Shown piece by piece: positions 42,443 through 50,473 of a stretch of DNA of 64,000 nucleotides. Under the pieces are notes generated by a model, which made no database searches, had not been told where the DNA came from, and saw only the letters and a list, made by a program, of their open reading frames with translations. The translations under genes and the position numbers were made by a program. Positions within the stretch are counted from its first letter, which is position 1. Each line of letters begins with the position of its first letter. Source of the stretch: Microbulbifer flavimaris (GTDB lineage Bacteria > Pseudomonadota > Gammaproteobacteria > Pseudomonadales > Cellvibrionaceae); contig NZ_LRFG02000003.1 of assembly GCF_001641755.2 (NCBI RefSeq), positions 186,001 to 250,000 of the forward strand, read 5' to 3'.

Positions 42443-44704
42443 ATGACCAAGTACAACAAGAAACTAATCGCTCTGGCGATTGCGGCGACTACCGCCGTTC
42501 CGGTGGTAGTCCAGGCCCAGGACAGCACTCAGCAGCAATCCCAAGCGCTCGAAGAAGTCGTAGTAACGGCCAGCCGTCGTTCCGAATCGATCCAGGAAAT
42601 TCCCTACAACATTACCGCCGTGACTGGCGAAGCACTGGAAAATATCGGTGCCGATGACCTGACCAAAATGGTGCAGTTTATCCCCGGTATGCAGATGATC
42701 GACGCCGGCCCCCGCAGCACCGGTCTGGTGACCCTGCGTGGCATGAATGTTGGCGGACTCGAGGCTTCCGAGAACCAGGGCGGCAAGGACATTATTTCCC
42801 GCTACGTCAATGACACCCCCCTGCTGATCGACTTCAAGCTGGTGGACATCGAGCGCGTCGAAGTACTGCGCGGCCCCCAGGGCACCCTATATGGCCGCGG
42901 CGCCATGGCCGGCACCCTGCGCTACATCCTCAACAAGCCGACGACCGAACTCACTGAAGGTTCTGTCAGCACCGAGATTTACCAGAACAGTGAGAGTGAC
43001 GGTATCTCCAGCGAAGTCAGCGGCGTATTCAACCTGCCGCTGTCCGACACCCTGGCCCTGCGCTTCTCCGGCACCCGTGTCGATGATGCGGGCTTCGTGG
43101 ACTACAAAAATGTGCTGGTCGAGCCCGGCGTTAGCAACGACGAGCGCACTATCGACGATGCCAACACGGAAGAAACCAATTCCGCCCGAGTTTCCCTGCG
43201 CTGGGAGCCCACCGAAGAATTCTTCGCCCAGGGCAACTACTACGTTCAGGACTCCAAGGCCGGCGGTCGCCAGGCCGTAAATCCGGCGTTTACCGGTGAT
43301 GATTTCGCCTCGGCGCTGCGCTATGAGGAAGTGCGCGAGAACAAGGACTCCCTGCTCAATGTGGAGTTTGGCTACAACAGCGATGCCATCGAAATCTTCT
43401 CCACCACCTCTCTGGCCGAATACGAGGGCATTGGTAACCGCGACCAGACCGACCTGCTGTGTGTCGATATCTGGTCTGGCTACTGTGACTTCCCGGAGTT
43501 CTCTGCCTTCACCGTCGATGACAACCAATCCGAGTCTCTGGTACACGAAACCCGCGTCTTGTCCACTGACGGCAACTCCCCGGACTGGCTCGACTGGATT
43601 GCCGGGGTCTACTACGAGGAGACCGACACCCTGCTGGATGCCCGTGAATACACGCCGGGCTTTGAGCAATACGCCATCGACAACCTGTCCTGGATCAGCG
43701 GACCTACCGGTACCGGTGACCTGGAATACTGGCACTACAGTGACAGCACCTTTGAAGAGCGTGCGGTATACGGCGAGACAACGTTCCATGCCAATGACCA
43801 GCTGCAGCTCACTGTCGGCGCGCGCTATTTCCAGCAGGAAGAGAGCTACGCCTACGACTGCTACCTGCTGCCGTTCTACACCGGCCCTGACGCCGATTGT
43901 GACGCCGGTTCTGGCGAGATCGACGATACCGTGTTCAAGCTGAATGCCGCCTACGATTTCACTGACGACGTCATGTTGTATGCGACCATGGCCGAGGGCT
44001 TCCGTCGCGGCGGAACCAACATCGGCCCCCAGCTTCTGGACAGCGAAACAGCCTACAAATCGGACACCGCCGTTAACTATGAACTGGGCTGGCACACCAC
44101 TCTGGCACAGGGTGCCGTGATCTTTAACGGCGCCGTGTTCATGATCGACTGGAAGGACCTGCAGGTACCGACCAAGTCCCAGGAAGCGGCCATCAATATC
44201 ACCGGCAACGCCAACCAGGGCGAGATCAGTGGCCTGGAGCTTTCCACCCAGGCAGCGGTCAGTGACAACCTGACCCTGAGCGGCTGGGTTACCTACTATG
44301 ACCACGCCCTGAAAGGTGATGCGCCGGAAATCGACGGCTTCGACGGCGACAGCTTCCCGGGTGTGCCCAACCTGCAGGCCAACATCGCCTTCGACTATGC
44401 GATCGATGTACCTACCGGTGAGCTGACCCTGCGCGGCAACGCTTACTACAAGGACGAAGTACAGACCCGCCTGAACAGCATTGGCGACAACTTCGACAAC
44501 GAGACGCTGGACTCCTATACCGTGGCCAACCTGTCAGCGGACTACCGCCTCGACCAGTGGCGCGCCTCCCTCTTCGCGGATAACGTCACCAACGAGTACT
44601 ACTTCGCGGGTGTGCGCAGCGAGAAGCGTTACGGTGAACGCGGCCAGTTCTACTACGTGGGTCAGCCCCGTACGCTGGGCCTGAGCGTTTCTTACGAGTT
44701 CTGA
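42443..44704 (+). CDS. TonB-dependent outer-membrane receptor
   Basis: A 753-residue TonB-dependent transporter. It has a signal peptide (about 1-26, ending in VVQAQ), a TonB-box-like ALEEVVVTASRR, a plug domain (about 50-170, with VEVLRGPQGTLYGRGAMAGTLRYI) and a beta-barrel ending in the terminal phenylalanine of SVSYEF. The substrate cannot be told from sequence; no siderophore-specific neighbours are present. The downstream TPR-sulfotransferase is a recurring partner of such receptors in marine gammaproteobacteria and sphingomonads. An AAAGGT ribosome site precedes the ATG, and a strong terminator follows. Confidence 0.93.
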   Translation: MTKYNKKLIALAIAATTAVPVVVQAQDSTQQQSQALEEVVVTASRRSESIQEIPYNITAVTGEALENIGADDLTKMVQFIPGMQMIDAGPRSTGLVTLRGMNVGGLEASENQGGKDIISRYVNDTPLLIDFKLVDIERVEVLRGPQGTLYGRGAMAGTLRYILNKPTTELTEGSVSTEIYQNSESDGISSEVSGVFNLPLSDTLALRFSGTRVDDAGFVDYKNVLVEPGVSNDERTIDDANTEETNSARVSLRWEPTEEFFAQGNYYVQDSKAGGRQAVNPAFTGDDFASALRYEEVRENKDSLLNVEFGYNSDAIEIFSTTSLAEYEGIGNRDQTDLLCVDIWSGYCDFPEFSAFTVDDNQSESLVHETRVLSTDGNSPDWLDWIAGVYYEETDTLLDAREYTPGFEQYAIDNLSWISGPTGTGDLEYWHYSDSTFEERAVYGETTFHANDQLQLTVGARYFQQEESYAYDCYLLPFYTGPDADCDAGSGEIDDTVFKLNAAYDFTDDVMLYATMAEGFRRGGTNIGPQLLDSETAYKSDTAVNYELGWHTTLAQGAVIFNGAVFMIDWKDLQVPTKSQEAAINITGNANQGEISGLELSTQAAVSDNLTLSGWVTYYDHALKGDAPEIDGFDGDSFPGVPNLQANIAFDYAIDVPTGELTLRGNAYYKDEVQTRLNSIGDNFDNETLDSYTVANLSADYRLDQWRASLFADNVTNEYYFAGVRSEKRYGERGQFYYVGQPRTLGLSVSYEF

Positions 44705-44728
44705 TCCGACTCCTCTCACAGGATCGTT

Positions 44729-44757
44729 AGGCGGGGCTCGACCCCGCCTTTTTTATT
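44729..44757 (+). terminator. Intrinsic terminator of the TonB receptor gene
   Basis: GGCGGGG-CTCGA-CCCCGCC followed by TTTTTTATTTT, 25 bases after the stop codon. Confidence 0.9.
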
Positions 44758-44834
44758 TTATCCCCCATATAATGCGTTCTCCGTCCATTACCGGTGCCGC
44801 ACCCGAACGAACGGTGCCTTTGCAGAGGTAGTCC

Positions 44835-46415
44835 ATGGTCCAGCCAGATATCGACGATACACTACGACAAGTGCGCGAGGCTGTGAGTGGTAAGGACTGG
44901 CGAACCGCCACCGCGCTCTGTATCGACATTCTCAAGCGTGACCCGCGACAGGCCGATGCCCATCTGGTCCTCGGGCTCGCGTCCGCAGAAGCGGGCAAGA
45001 TCGACATGGCACTGCGCGCCTTTGATACCGTGCTGAAAATCGACCCCGCGCGCTTCGATGCCCGGGTACAGAAAGCCCGCTGCCTGGTCCAGGCCGGGCG
45101 CCACGCGGAGGCCGAGCGGGAAGCGGATCGCTGTATTCAGCCTGCGCAAGAAAACGCCAAACTCCTGGATTTGCTGGCGACGGTTTATAGCCATATCGGC
45201 AAGCAGGAAAAAGCCGCACCGCTAATCAGCCGTGCCACCACCCTGGCGCCGGATGACATCGCCATCCTTTCGAACGCTGCAGCCATTCAACTTTTTGTCG
45301 ACCAAAAACAGGAGGCGATCGGCAACCTGCAGAGAGTGCTCGAGCACCGGCCGGATCACGGACGCAGTCACTGGCAGCTGGCCAAGGCGCGCCGGGCTGA
45401 GGGCCGCGAACACTGCGCCGTGATGGAATCACTGCTCGAAGCAGGGAACGACGATGTCGGACGCGCAATCTACCTGCACTACGCCCTGGCCAAAGAATAC
45501 GAAGATCTCGAATGCTGGGAGGATGCGTGGGCTCACTATGCTGAGGGCGCAACCCTGCAGCGACAGCGCATTCAATATGACTTCCGTGATGACCGCGCCC
45601 TGTTCGATACGCTCCGCCAGCGGTTCGACCAGCGCTGGTTCAGCGACACGGCCGAAGCCGAAAATACAACAGGCGCTCAGCCCGTTTTCATACTCGGTCT
45701 GCCCAGGTCGGGTAGCACCCTGGTGGAACGTATTGTTGCAAGCCACAGCCGCGTCGAGTCACTCGGGGAACTGGCGCAGTGGCCTCTGGCGGTAAAACGC
45801 CTGAGCAATATCCGTCAGCCGGGCCTGTTCCGGGCCGACATCGCCGCCCAGGCGGCGACGATGGATTTACAGCGGGCAGCGGACCTCTATCTACAGGATA
45901 CTGTCTACCTGAGGGGCGCCACGCCACTCTTCACCGATAAACTGCCGAGCAATTTCCTCTACCTGCCGCTACTGGCCAAAGCCTTTCCACAGGCACGACT
46001 GGTTCATGTCTATCGCAATCCGATGGACAGCTGTTTTGCCATGTACAAGCAGCTGTTTGCCGATGCCTACCCTTTTTCCTACACACTGGAAGAACTGGCG
46101 GACTACTACATCGGTTATCACGGCTTAATGGCGCACTGGCGCAACTTGCTCGGTAAGCGGCTAATCGAGGTCAATTACGACCAGCTGGTTCAGGGCCAGG
46201 AAGCGCAGACCCGGGCATTACTGGACAGGCTGGAACTGCCGTTCGAGGCCGCCTGCCTCGAATTCCATCGCAGTTCAGGCGCTGCGGCTACCGCCAGTGC
46301 AACGCAGGTACGCCAACCCATGCACCGGCGCTCTGTGGGCCGCTGGCGGCAGTTCGCCTCCCACCTGCAACCGTTGCGGCAGCGGCTTGAGGCGGCGGGC
46401 TTCCCGGTCGAGTGA
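44835..46415 (+). CDS. TPR-domain sulfotransferase
   Basis: A 526-residue protein with tetratricopeptide repeats in the N-terminal 230 residues. A C-terminal sulfotransferase domain (Sulfotransfer_3-like) is expected to move sulfate from PAPS. The 5'-phosphosulfate loop is ILGLPRSGSTLVERI (about residues 285-299), and the 3'-phosphate motif is VYRNPMDSCFAMYK (about 391-404). AGAGGTA precedes the ATG. It lies 130 bases after the TonB receptor gene, behind a terminator, and so has its own promoter. The acceptor is unknown; a carbohydrate, peptide or protein are all possible. Confidence 0.88.
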   Translation: MVQPDIDDTLRQVREAVSGKDWRTATALCIDILKRDPRQADAHLVLGLASAEAGKIDMALRAFDTVLKIDPARFDARVQKARCLVQAGRHAEAEREADRCIQPAQENAKLLDLLATVYSHIGKQEKAAPLISRATTLAPDDIAILSNAAAIQLFVDQKQEAIGNLQRVLEHRPDHGRSHWQLAKARRAEGREHCAVMESLLEAGNDDVGRAIYLHYALAKEYEDLECWEDAWAHYAEGATLQRQRIQYDFRDDRALFDTLRQRFDQRWFSDTAEAENTTGAQPVFILGLPRSGSTLVERIVASHSRVESLGELAQWPLAVKRLSNIRQPGLFRADIAAQAATMDLQRAADLYLQDTVYLRGATPLFTDKLPSNFLYLPLLAKAFPQARLVHVYRNPMDSCFAMYKQLFADAYPFSYTLEELADYYIGYHGLMAHWRNLLGKRLIEVNYDQLVQGQEAQTRALLDRLELPFEAACLEFHRSSGAAATASATQVRQPMHRRSVGRWRQFASHLQPLRQRLEAAGFPVE

Positions 46416-46561
46416 ACCTGCGCCATTTCCCGGCCATGGCCGGCTGATGGCGGGTTGATGAGTTAGGCTAGCGGTGTACACAGCGTGCCCCGCTCCCATC
46501 TGATCCACATCTGGCGGGGTTGCGTATGCTCAACTGCCACTGTGCCCGGGACCCAATTGTC

Positions 46562-47158
46562 ATGCAGCCTTCTCACCTGATCGCCAGCAAACCCATCCTT
46601 ACCCTGTTGTGCGCGCTTACTCTTGTCGCCTGCAGCTCCGCCGGCATCGAGCATTATCAGGACAAGCAGCCGCAGATGGTGCCGGAAGAATTCTTCCTCG
46701 GCCCATTGACTGCCCACGGCGTGCTGAAAGATCGCACAGGTACGGTCACACGGCGCTTCAATGCAGACCTGCAGGGCAGCTGGGATGATGGCGTCGGCCT
46801 GCTCGCCGAGCGCTTTGTATTTGATGATGGAGAAATCCAGTTCCGCAACTGGCAACTGATCCCCACCACAAGCGATACACCCGGCGTGCGTACCTACATC
46901 GGCCGTGCCGAGGATGTGGTGGGGGATGCTGAGGTGCAGGTCAGCGGTAATGCCATGTTTATCCGCTATGTGCTGGAAGTCCCCTACAAGGGGGACACGA
47001 TCGAGGTGAATGTGGATGACCGCATGTACCTGGTATCCGACCGGGTACTGATCAATGAGTCCAGGCTGACAAAGTTTGGCATCCCGGTCGGTGAAATCGT
47101 GCTGACCATCATCCGCGGACCAGGCCCACTGGGCGCCAGCGTCTCAGAGGCCAAGTGA
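46562..47158 (+). CDS. DUF3833 family lipoprotein
   Basis: A 198-residue putative outer- or inner-membrane lipoprotein with lipobox LVAC (cysteine 24). DUF3833 features are clear: EEFFLGPLTAHGVLKDRTG, the WDDGVGLLAERFVFDDGE segment, and VDDRMYLVSDRVLINES near the end. Function is unknown; members are common in gammaproteobacteria. The start at ATG 46562 gives a proper signal peptide; the longer frame from 46520 does not. Confidence 0.85.
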   Translation: MQPSHLIASKPILTLLCALTLVACSSAGIEHYQDKQPQMVPEEFFLGPLTAHGVLKDRTGTVTRRFNADLQGSWDDGVGLLAERFVFDDGEIQFRNWQLIPTTSDTPGVRTYIGRAEDVVGDAEVQVSGNAMFIRYVLEVPYKGDTIEVNVDDRMYLVSDRVLINESRLTKFGIPVGEIVLTIIRGPGPLGASVSEAK

Positions 47159-47209
47159 AACCTTCTTGCTTTGCGGGCGCCCGGGACCCGGTGACCCGCA
47201 CCGATGCAG

Positions 47210-47539
47210 CTAAATAGCAGCCAATGCCGAACCCAGTAGCAGGAATGCACCAACCGTGATCAGCCCCTGCACCAGGGCAATCAAAATGCCCTTCAGGAAG
47301 CCGGTGCCCAGCACCAGCATGTAAGCCACCGCGGCCAAAGGAATGCTGAGTAAAAAACCCAGCTCTTCCGATACACCTGGAATCATGCTGCCAACAACCC
47401 GCTGGATGATCACTGCCAGCAGTAAGGCAAACAGGCAGTAGAATGCCCCCGTGTTGCGTGCCCCCATCATGGCCGCGGCCATCTTTAGCGGAAGCACCAG
47501 CACCGCAACCACGATAATCAGCAGGATGATGAATTCCAT
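47210..47539 (-). CDS. Small membrane protein of unknown function
   Basis: A 109-residue hydrophobic protein with about four membrane helices (MEFIILLIIVVAVLVL at the start; LITVGAFLLLGSALA at the end). AAGGACG precedes the ATG at 47539. I do not recognise the family. Base composition is close to the core genes, so it is probably resident rather than a cassette. It converges with the DUF3833 gene. Confidence 0.65.
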   Translation of the reverse strand: MEFIILLIIVVAVLVLPLKMAAAMMGARNTGAFYCLFALLLAVIIQRVVGSMIPGVSEELGFLLSIPLAAVAYMLVLGTGFLKGILIALVQGLITVGAFLLLGSALAAI

Positions 47540-47672
47540 ACAGCCGTCCTTATGTTGATGTCTCTTTATTTCTGGCAAGCCAAACTGGTCGCGCCGCCCC
47601 GCTAATAGCCGCTATCTGGAGCGAATCCTTCCCAACCGGTTAGTTTGAGATCAAAGATTCCAAGGGGTTAGG

Positions 47673-48173
47673 TTAGCGGTCCTCCGTATTCAGAAGGCGC
47701 TGCCAGTAGCCCACATCGATCCAGGCACCAAACTTATGGCCAACCTCCTTGAAGTGCGCCACCTTCTCCATGCCCAGCTTTTCATGTAATGCCACACTGG
47801 CTGCATTGGGCAGGGTAATACCACAAATGACCGCATGGATGCCGAGACTCTCAAGTTCTTTTAGAAGCTGCCCATAGAGCCTTGTTCCCCAGCCTCTAGA
47901 GAGCAGGGATGCATCCAGATAAATCGAAGCCTCCACCGAATAGCGATAGGCCGCTCGCCCCTTCCATTTAGTCGCATAACAATAACCAATTACCTCACCA
48001 GCATCCTCAGCCACCAACCAGGGCAGGTTATCCCTTTGGCAGCCTACGATTCGGGACGCCATATCCTCCACGGCTAATGGCTGAGTCTCGAATGTTGCCG
48101 CAGTTTTTTCTACATAATGATTGTAGATTTTCACAACGCTGGCGGCATCGCTTCTCCGTGCTGATCGAATCAT
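47673..48173 (-). CDS. GNAT N-acetyltransferase, phosphinothricin-acetyltransferase-like
   Basis: A 166-residue GNAT protein resembling the phosphinothricin acetyltransferase (Pat/bar) subgroup. Visible features are IRSARRSDAASVVKIYNHYV, AYRYSVEASIYLDASLLSRGWGTRLYGQLL (acetyl-CoA site, R/Q-x-x-G-x-G/A form) and HEKLGMEKVAHFKEVGHKFGAW. Substrate is unknown. Its orientation continues the cassette array, and it starts about 40 bases beyond the last attC-like site. It is probably a seventh, distal cassette that has lost its own attC. ACCTAAC just after the stop could be an R'' remnant. Confidence 0.8.
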   Translation of the reverse strand: MIRSARRSDAASVVKIYNHYVEKTAATFETQPLAVEDMASRIVGCQRDNLPWLVAEDAGEVIGYCYATKWKGRAAYRYSVEASIYLDASLLSRGWGTRLYGQLLKELESLGIHAVICGITLPNAASVALHEKLGMEKVAHFKEVGHKFGAWIDVGYWQRLLNTEDR

Positions 48174-48215
48174 TTGACCATTACTGCGAGCCTACCTAAC
48201 GAGGGTAAGTCTTAC

Positions 48216-48358
48216 GCATAGCGCCCGCAACAGGGGCGACCAATGCTATGCACATTTTGTGCGATACTGGGAGCGCAGCGACCCGCACAAGATGTGCATA
48301 GCGTTGGGCGTCCCGCGGAGGCCCGAAGGCCGGAACATTCTGCTTGCATTTGTTATGT
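48216..48358 (-). repeat. attC site 1 (143 bp, degenerate R' core)
   Basis: R'' is ACATAAC (48352-48358) and overlaps the TAA stop of the upstream cassette gene. The end core reads GCTATGC instead of GTTRRRY (48216-48222). A GC-rich hairpin (CGGCCTTCGGGCC) is inserted in one arm. The hairpin loop has the shared TCGCTGCGCTCC. Confidence 0.85.
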
Positions 48359-48781
48359 GTGTTCTTTGCATGCTGCAATTAGGTCGCTGTATCCATCGAT
48401 CTTTTTGTAAATTACGTATTCTTTTTTGTCTTGGGTAGAAATTACGCTGCCTGAAGAAAAAAACGTCTGATGCCACTCGTAGGGCTGAAGGTCTTGTGTG
48501 GGAAATTCTTTGATTGACTCGATCGAACCCCACGGAACAAATACACGCTCTTGGCGTGTATGAAAATATAAGCCTGAGTCTGAAGATGATATGGGCCAAT
48601 AGGGTGCTCGGAATTCTGTGAAGAAGTACTGAACTACTACCAATGCAAGAATTAGCGCATACCCTTCAGGGTGTTCCGATTTGACCCAAGTCACATCCAT
48701 TACGGCTAAAACTGAAAACAGAATAACCGAAGCCCATAAAGTGTATACCTTCGCCCACCACGGATATTGAAAGTTTTTCAT
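48353..48781 (-). CDS. Cassette gene: two-helix membrane protein
   Basis: A 142-residue unrecognised protein with two predicted membrane helices in the first 60 residues (VYTLWASVILFSVLAVM and ALILALVVVQYFF). A soluble C-terminal part might be a PH-like fold (VFVPWGSIESI). AAGG precedes the ATG. The TAA stop lies inside the R'' core of attC1, as usual for cassettes. Function unknown. Confidence 0.7.
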   Translation of the reverse strand: MKNFQYPWWAKVYTLWASVILFSVLAVMDVTWVKSEHPEGYALILALVVVQYFFTEFRAPYWPISSSDSGLYFHTRQERVFVPWGSIESIKEFPTQDLQPYEWHQTFFSSGSVISTQDKKEYVIYKKIDGYSDLIAACKEHT

Positions 48782-48791
48782 CGTGCCTTAC

Positions 48792-48908
48792 ACATAACGC
48801 CGCGCACAGGGGCGGTTTGCTTTGTGTAATTTATGTGCGACAGTGGAGCGAAGCGACCGCACATAAAGTGCACAAAGTAAGCCGTCCCGTTGCTGCGCAT
48901 TGTTAAGC
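48792..48908 (-). repeat. attC site 2 (117 bp)
   Basis: R'' is GCTTAAC (48902-48908) and R' is GTTATGT (48792-48798). Long complementary arms are visible. TCGCTTCGCTCC is at the tip. Confidence 0.9.
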
Positions 48909-49457
48909 ATTTTCGCTCTCGGCATGCTGAAGAGATTCTGGTTCTTTATATCTTTGGAGCAGTTCTGGCTGGGATTGAGCTAATTCAATGAAGAACTCTC
49001 CCATTTTTCCCGTAATCCATCTTAAAAAGGTTTCAAGCTCTCGCAACTCGCTGTAACTCAGGTGTAGCCCTTCATTAAATTGAAAATGAGGGATAAAGAA
49101 TTCTCCATCAATTACAGGATAGGTTGTAACCCTGTAATGCATCTCTTCCTCGGCGGAGTGCGCAATAATTTTTCGCCTAAGATCTAAAATCTTATCTCTT
49201 AATGCGCAATCACTTTTAGACAGCTTTATACCAAGAGCGCGCAGGCCAAGTGTTGTTCCCCTCCTGGCAATTTCAAACGGACGTGCAAATGAAATAATAG
49301 CTGTAGATTCATAGCATCGAAATCGCCGCAACTCGACCTTATTATATTTTTCTTCGAAATCACAATCTTCTAAGAGAAATGTCAGAGCAGATAGAGCTTG
49401 CTGAAAATCCCATTGCGAATAGATGGCTCTAGTTAGTTGCTGATCTGTAATGTTCAT
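48903..49457 (-). CDS. Cassette gene: possible HEPN-like protein
   Basis: A 184-residue, mainly helical protein. The segment LRDKILDLRRKIIAHSAEEE resembles the R-x4-6-H motif of HEPN ribonuclease domains (RRKIIAH); these often occur in toxin or phage-defence proteins. The match is by eye only. No antitoxin gene is paired in the same cassette. The TAA stop is inside the attC2 R'' core, and the start is a few bases after the attC3 R' core with no Shine-Dalgarno. Confidence 0.6.
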   Translation of the reverse strand: MNITDQQLTRAIYSQWDFQQALSALTFLLEDCDFEEKYNKVELRRFRCYESTAIISFARPFEIARRGTTLGLRALGIKLSKSDCALRDKILDLRRKIIAHSAEEEMHYRVTTYPVIDGEFFIPHFQFNEGLHLSYSELRELETFLRWITGKMGEFFIELAQSQPELLQRYKEPESLQHAESENA

Positions 49458-49460
49458 AAT

Positions 49461-49604
49461 GCTTAACGCCCACGGCAGGGGCGGATTACCTTATGCGCGT
49501 TTTGCGCAAAAATGGGAGCGAAGCGACCGCGCAAAACGTGCATAAGGTAAGCCGTCCCGCGGAGGCCCGAAGGGCCGGAGCTTCACTGCCCGTGATTGTT
49601 ATGT
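49461..49604 (-). repeat. attC site 3 (144 bp)
   Basis: R'' is ACATAAC (49598-49604) and R' is GTTAAGC (49461-49467). It shares with attC1 an inserted GC-rich mini-hairpin (GGCCCTTCGGGCC) followed by TCCGCGGGAC. The other arm has TCGCTTCGCTCC at the tip. Confidence 0.9.
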
Positions 49605-49927
49605 GCTTTCCTTAAGCGATAAACTGCAAATTGAGCCACTTTACCCACAACCAAGCCTATTGATGCTGGGACCAACATCTGCATTACAAATAAAATTGGG
49701 GCCATGATAATTGCTTCTGAGGAACTATCTATAGCTGCGCCAATAGGAACTGCAATTAGCACGAATCCTACGACCAGCCCGCACCAATACAATGGCAATA
49801 GACCTTTTTTTCTATAGGCCAGAATCGCCACAGCGAAAAATTCAACAGCTACGGTTACGACTGGGCTTAAGTAATTCAAAAATAGTGCTGGCCCGCCTAC
49901 CACTATCCCAACGAAGAGCTCAATCAT
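49583..49927 (-). CDS. Cassette gene: small membrane protein
   Basis: A 114-residue protein with about four membrane helices (MIELFVGIVVGGPALFL at the start). I chose ATG 49927 because the longer frame begins inside attC4. The stop codon lies 20 bases inside attC3, so the gene runs into its own recombination site. Not recognised. The open frame is free of stops and AT-rich. Confidence 0.65.
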   Translation of the reverse strand: MIELFVGIVVGGPALFLNYLSPVVTVAVEFFAVAILAYRKKGLLPLYWCGLVVGFVLIAVPIGAAIDSSSEAIIMAPILFVMQMLVPASIGLVVGKVAQFAVYRLRKAHNNHGQ

Positions 49928-49936
49928 CGTATTTGC

Positions 49937-50056
49937 ACATAACGCCGCAATCAGCCGCATTTAAAGCGGAGCGGCTTTTGTGTATAAAATGTGAGCACAG
50001 CGAACATACACAAAAGGTGCATAGCTTTAAATGTCGGCTGCATTGCCTTGTTAAAT
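49937..50056 (-). repeat. attC site 4 (120 bp, divergent arms)
   Basis: R'' is ATTTAAC (50050-50056) and R' is GTTATGT (49937-49943). The arms differ from the other sites (CATTTAAAGC / GCTTTAAATG). The tip reads TTCGCTGTGCTC. Confidence 0.85.
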
Positions 50057-50335
50057 AGCTCCACACTCAATGTGTGAAACGAACTCTAACTCAACCTCTC
50101 CTTCTCTATAAGGTCCATCGCCATCGGAGTCCATTTGAGGCTCATCAAATTTTATCCATACAAATGTTACCGGCCCATTTTTTCCTCTTACTTGGCGAGT
50201 AAATCCATCTTTACTTCCCTCTTCACCACAAGCATCTGTTACGTATTGAGGATATTTTGCTACGACACCAGTTGCACTATTCGGGAAATTCCAGTTTCCA
50301 GACATATTGATGTGGTCACCAAGATTAAATGTCAT
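50051..50335 (-). CDS. Cassette gene: unrecognised 94-residue protein
   Basis: A 94-residue acidic, soluble protein (MTFNLGDHINMSGNWNFPNS, ending in ELEFVSHIECGAI). AAGGAGCG lies 8 bases before the ATG, the best ribosome site in the array. The TAA stop is in the attC4 R'' core. I do not recognise the family; the Gly/Asn-rich start and beta-prone pattern suggest a small beta-barrel, which is an inference. Confidence 0.65.
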   Translation of the reverse strand: MTFNLGDHINMSGNWNFPNSATGVVAKYPQYVTDACGEEGSKDGFTRQVRGKNGPVTFVWIKFDEPQMDSDGDGPYREGEVELEFVSHIECGAI

Positions 50336-50356
50336 ATCGAACGCTCCTTGTATGCT

Positions 50357-50473
50357 ATTTAACGCCGTGCTCAGCGGCGGCTTACTTTATGCGCGTTTTG
50401 CGCGAAAATAGGAGCGCAGCGACTGCGCAAAAGGCGCATAAAGTAAGACGTCGGCTGCAGCACTTTGTTAGTT
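50357..50473 (-). repeat. attC site 5 (117 bp)
   Basis: R'' is AACTAAC (50467-50473) and R' is GTTAAAT (50357-50363), both matching consensus. Arms contain GCGCAAAA/TTTTGCGC with TCGCTGCGCTCC at the tip. Confidence 0.92.

Noticed and set aside
42887-44305. A 472-codon minus-strand frame across the TonB receptor gene
   Set aside because: A GC-driven shadow of the receptor reading frame.
48197-48203. GTTAGGT just beyond attC1 as the true R' core
   Set aside because: It matches GTTRRRY, but the paired arm and the alignment with the other sites place the core at 48216-48222.
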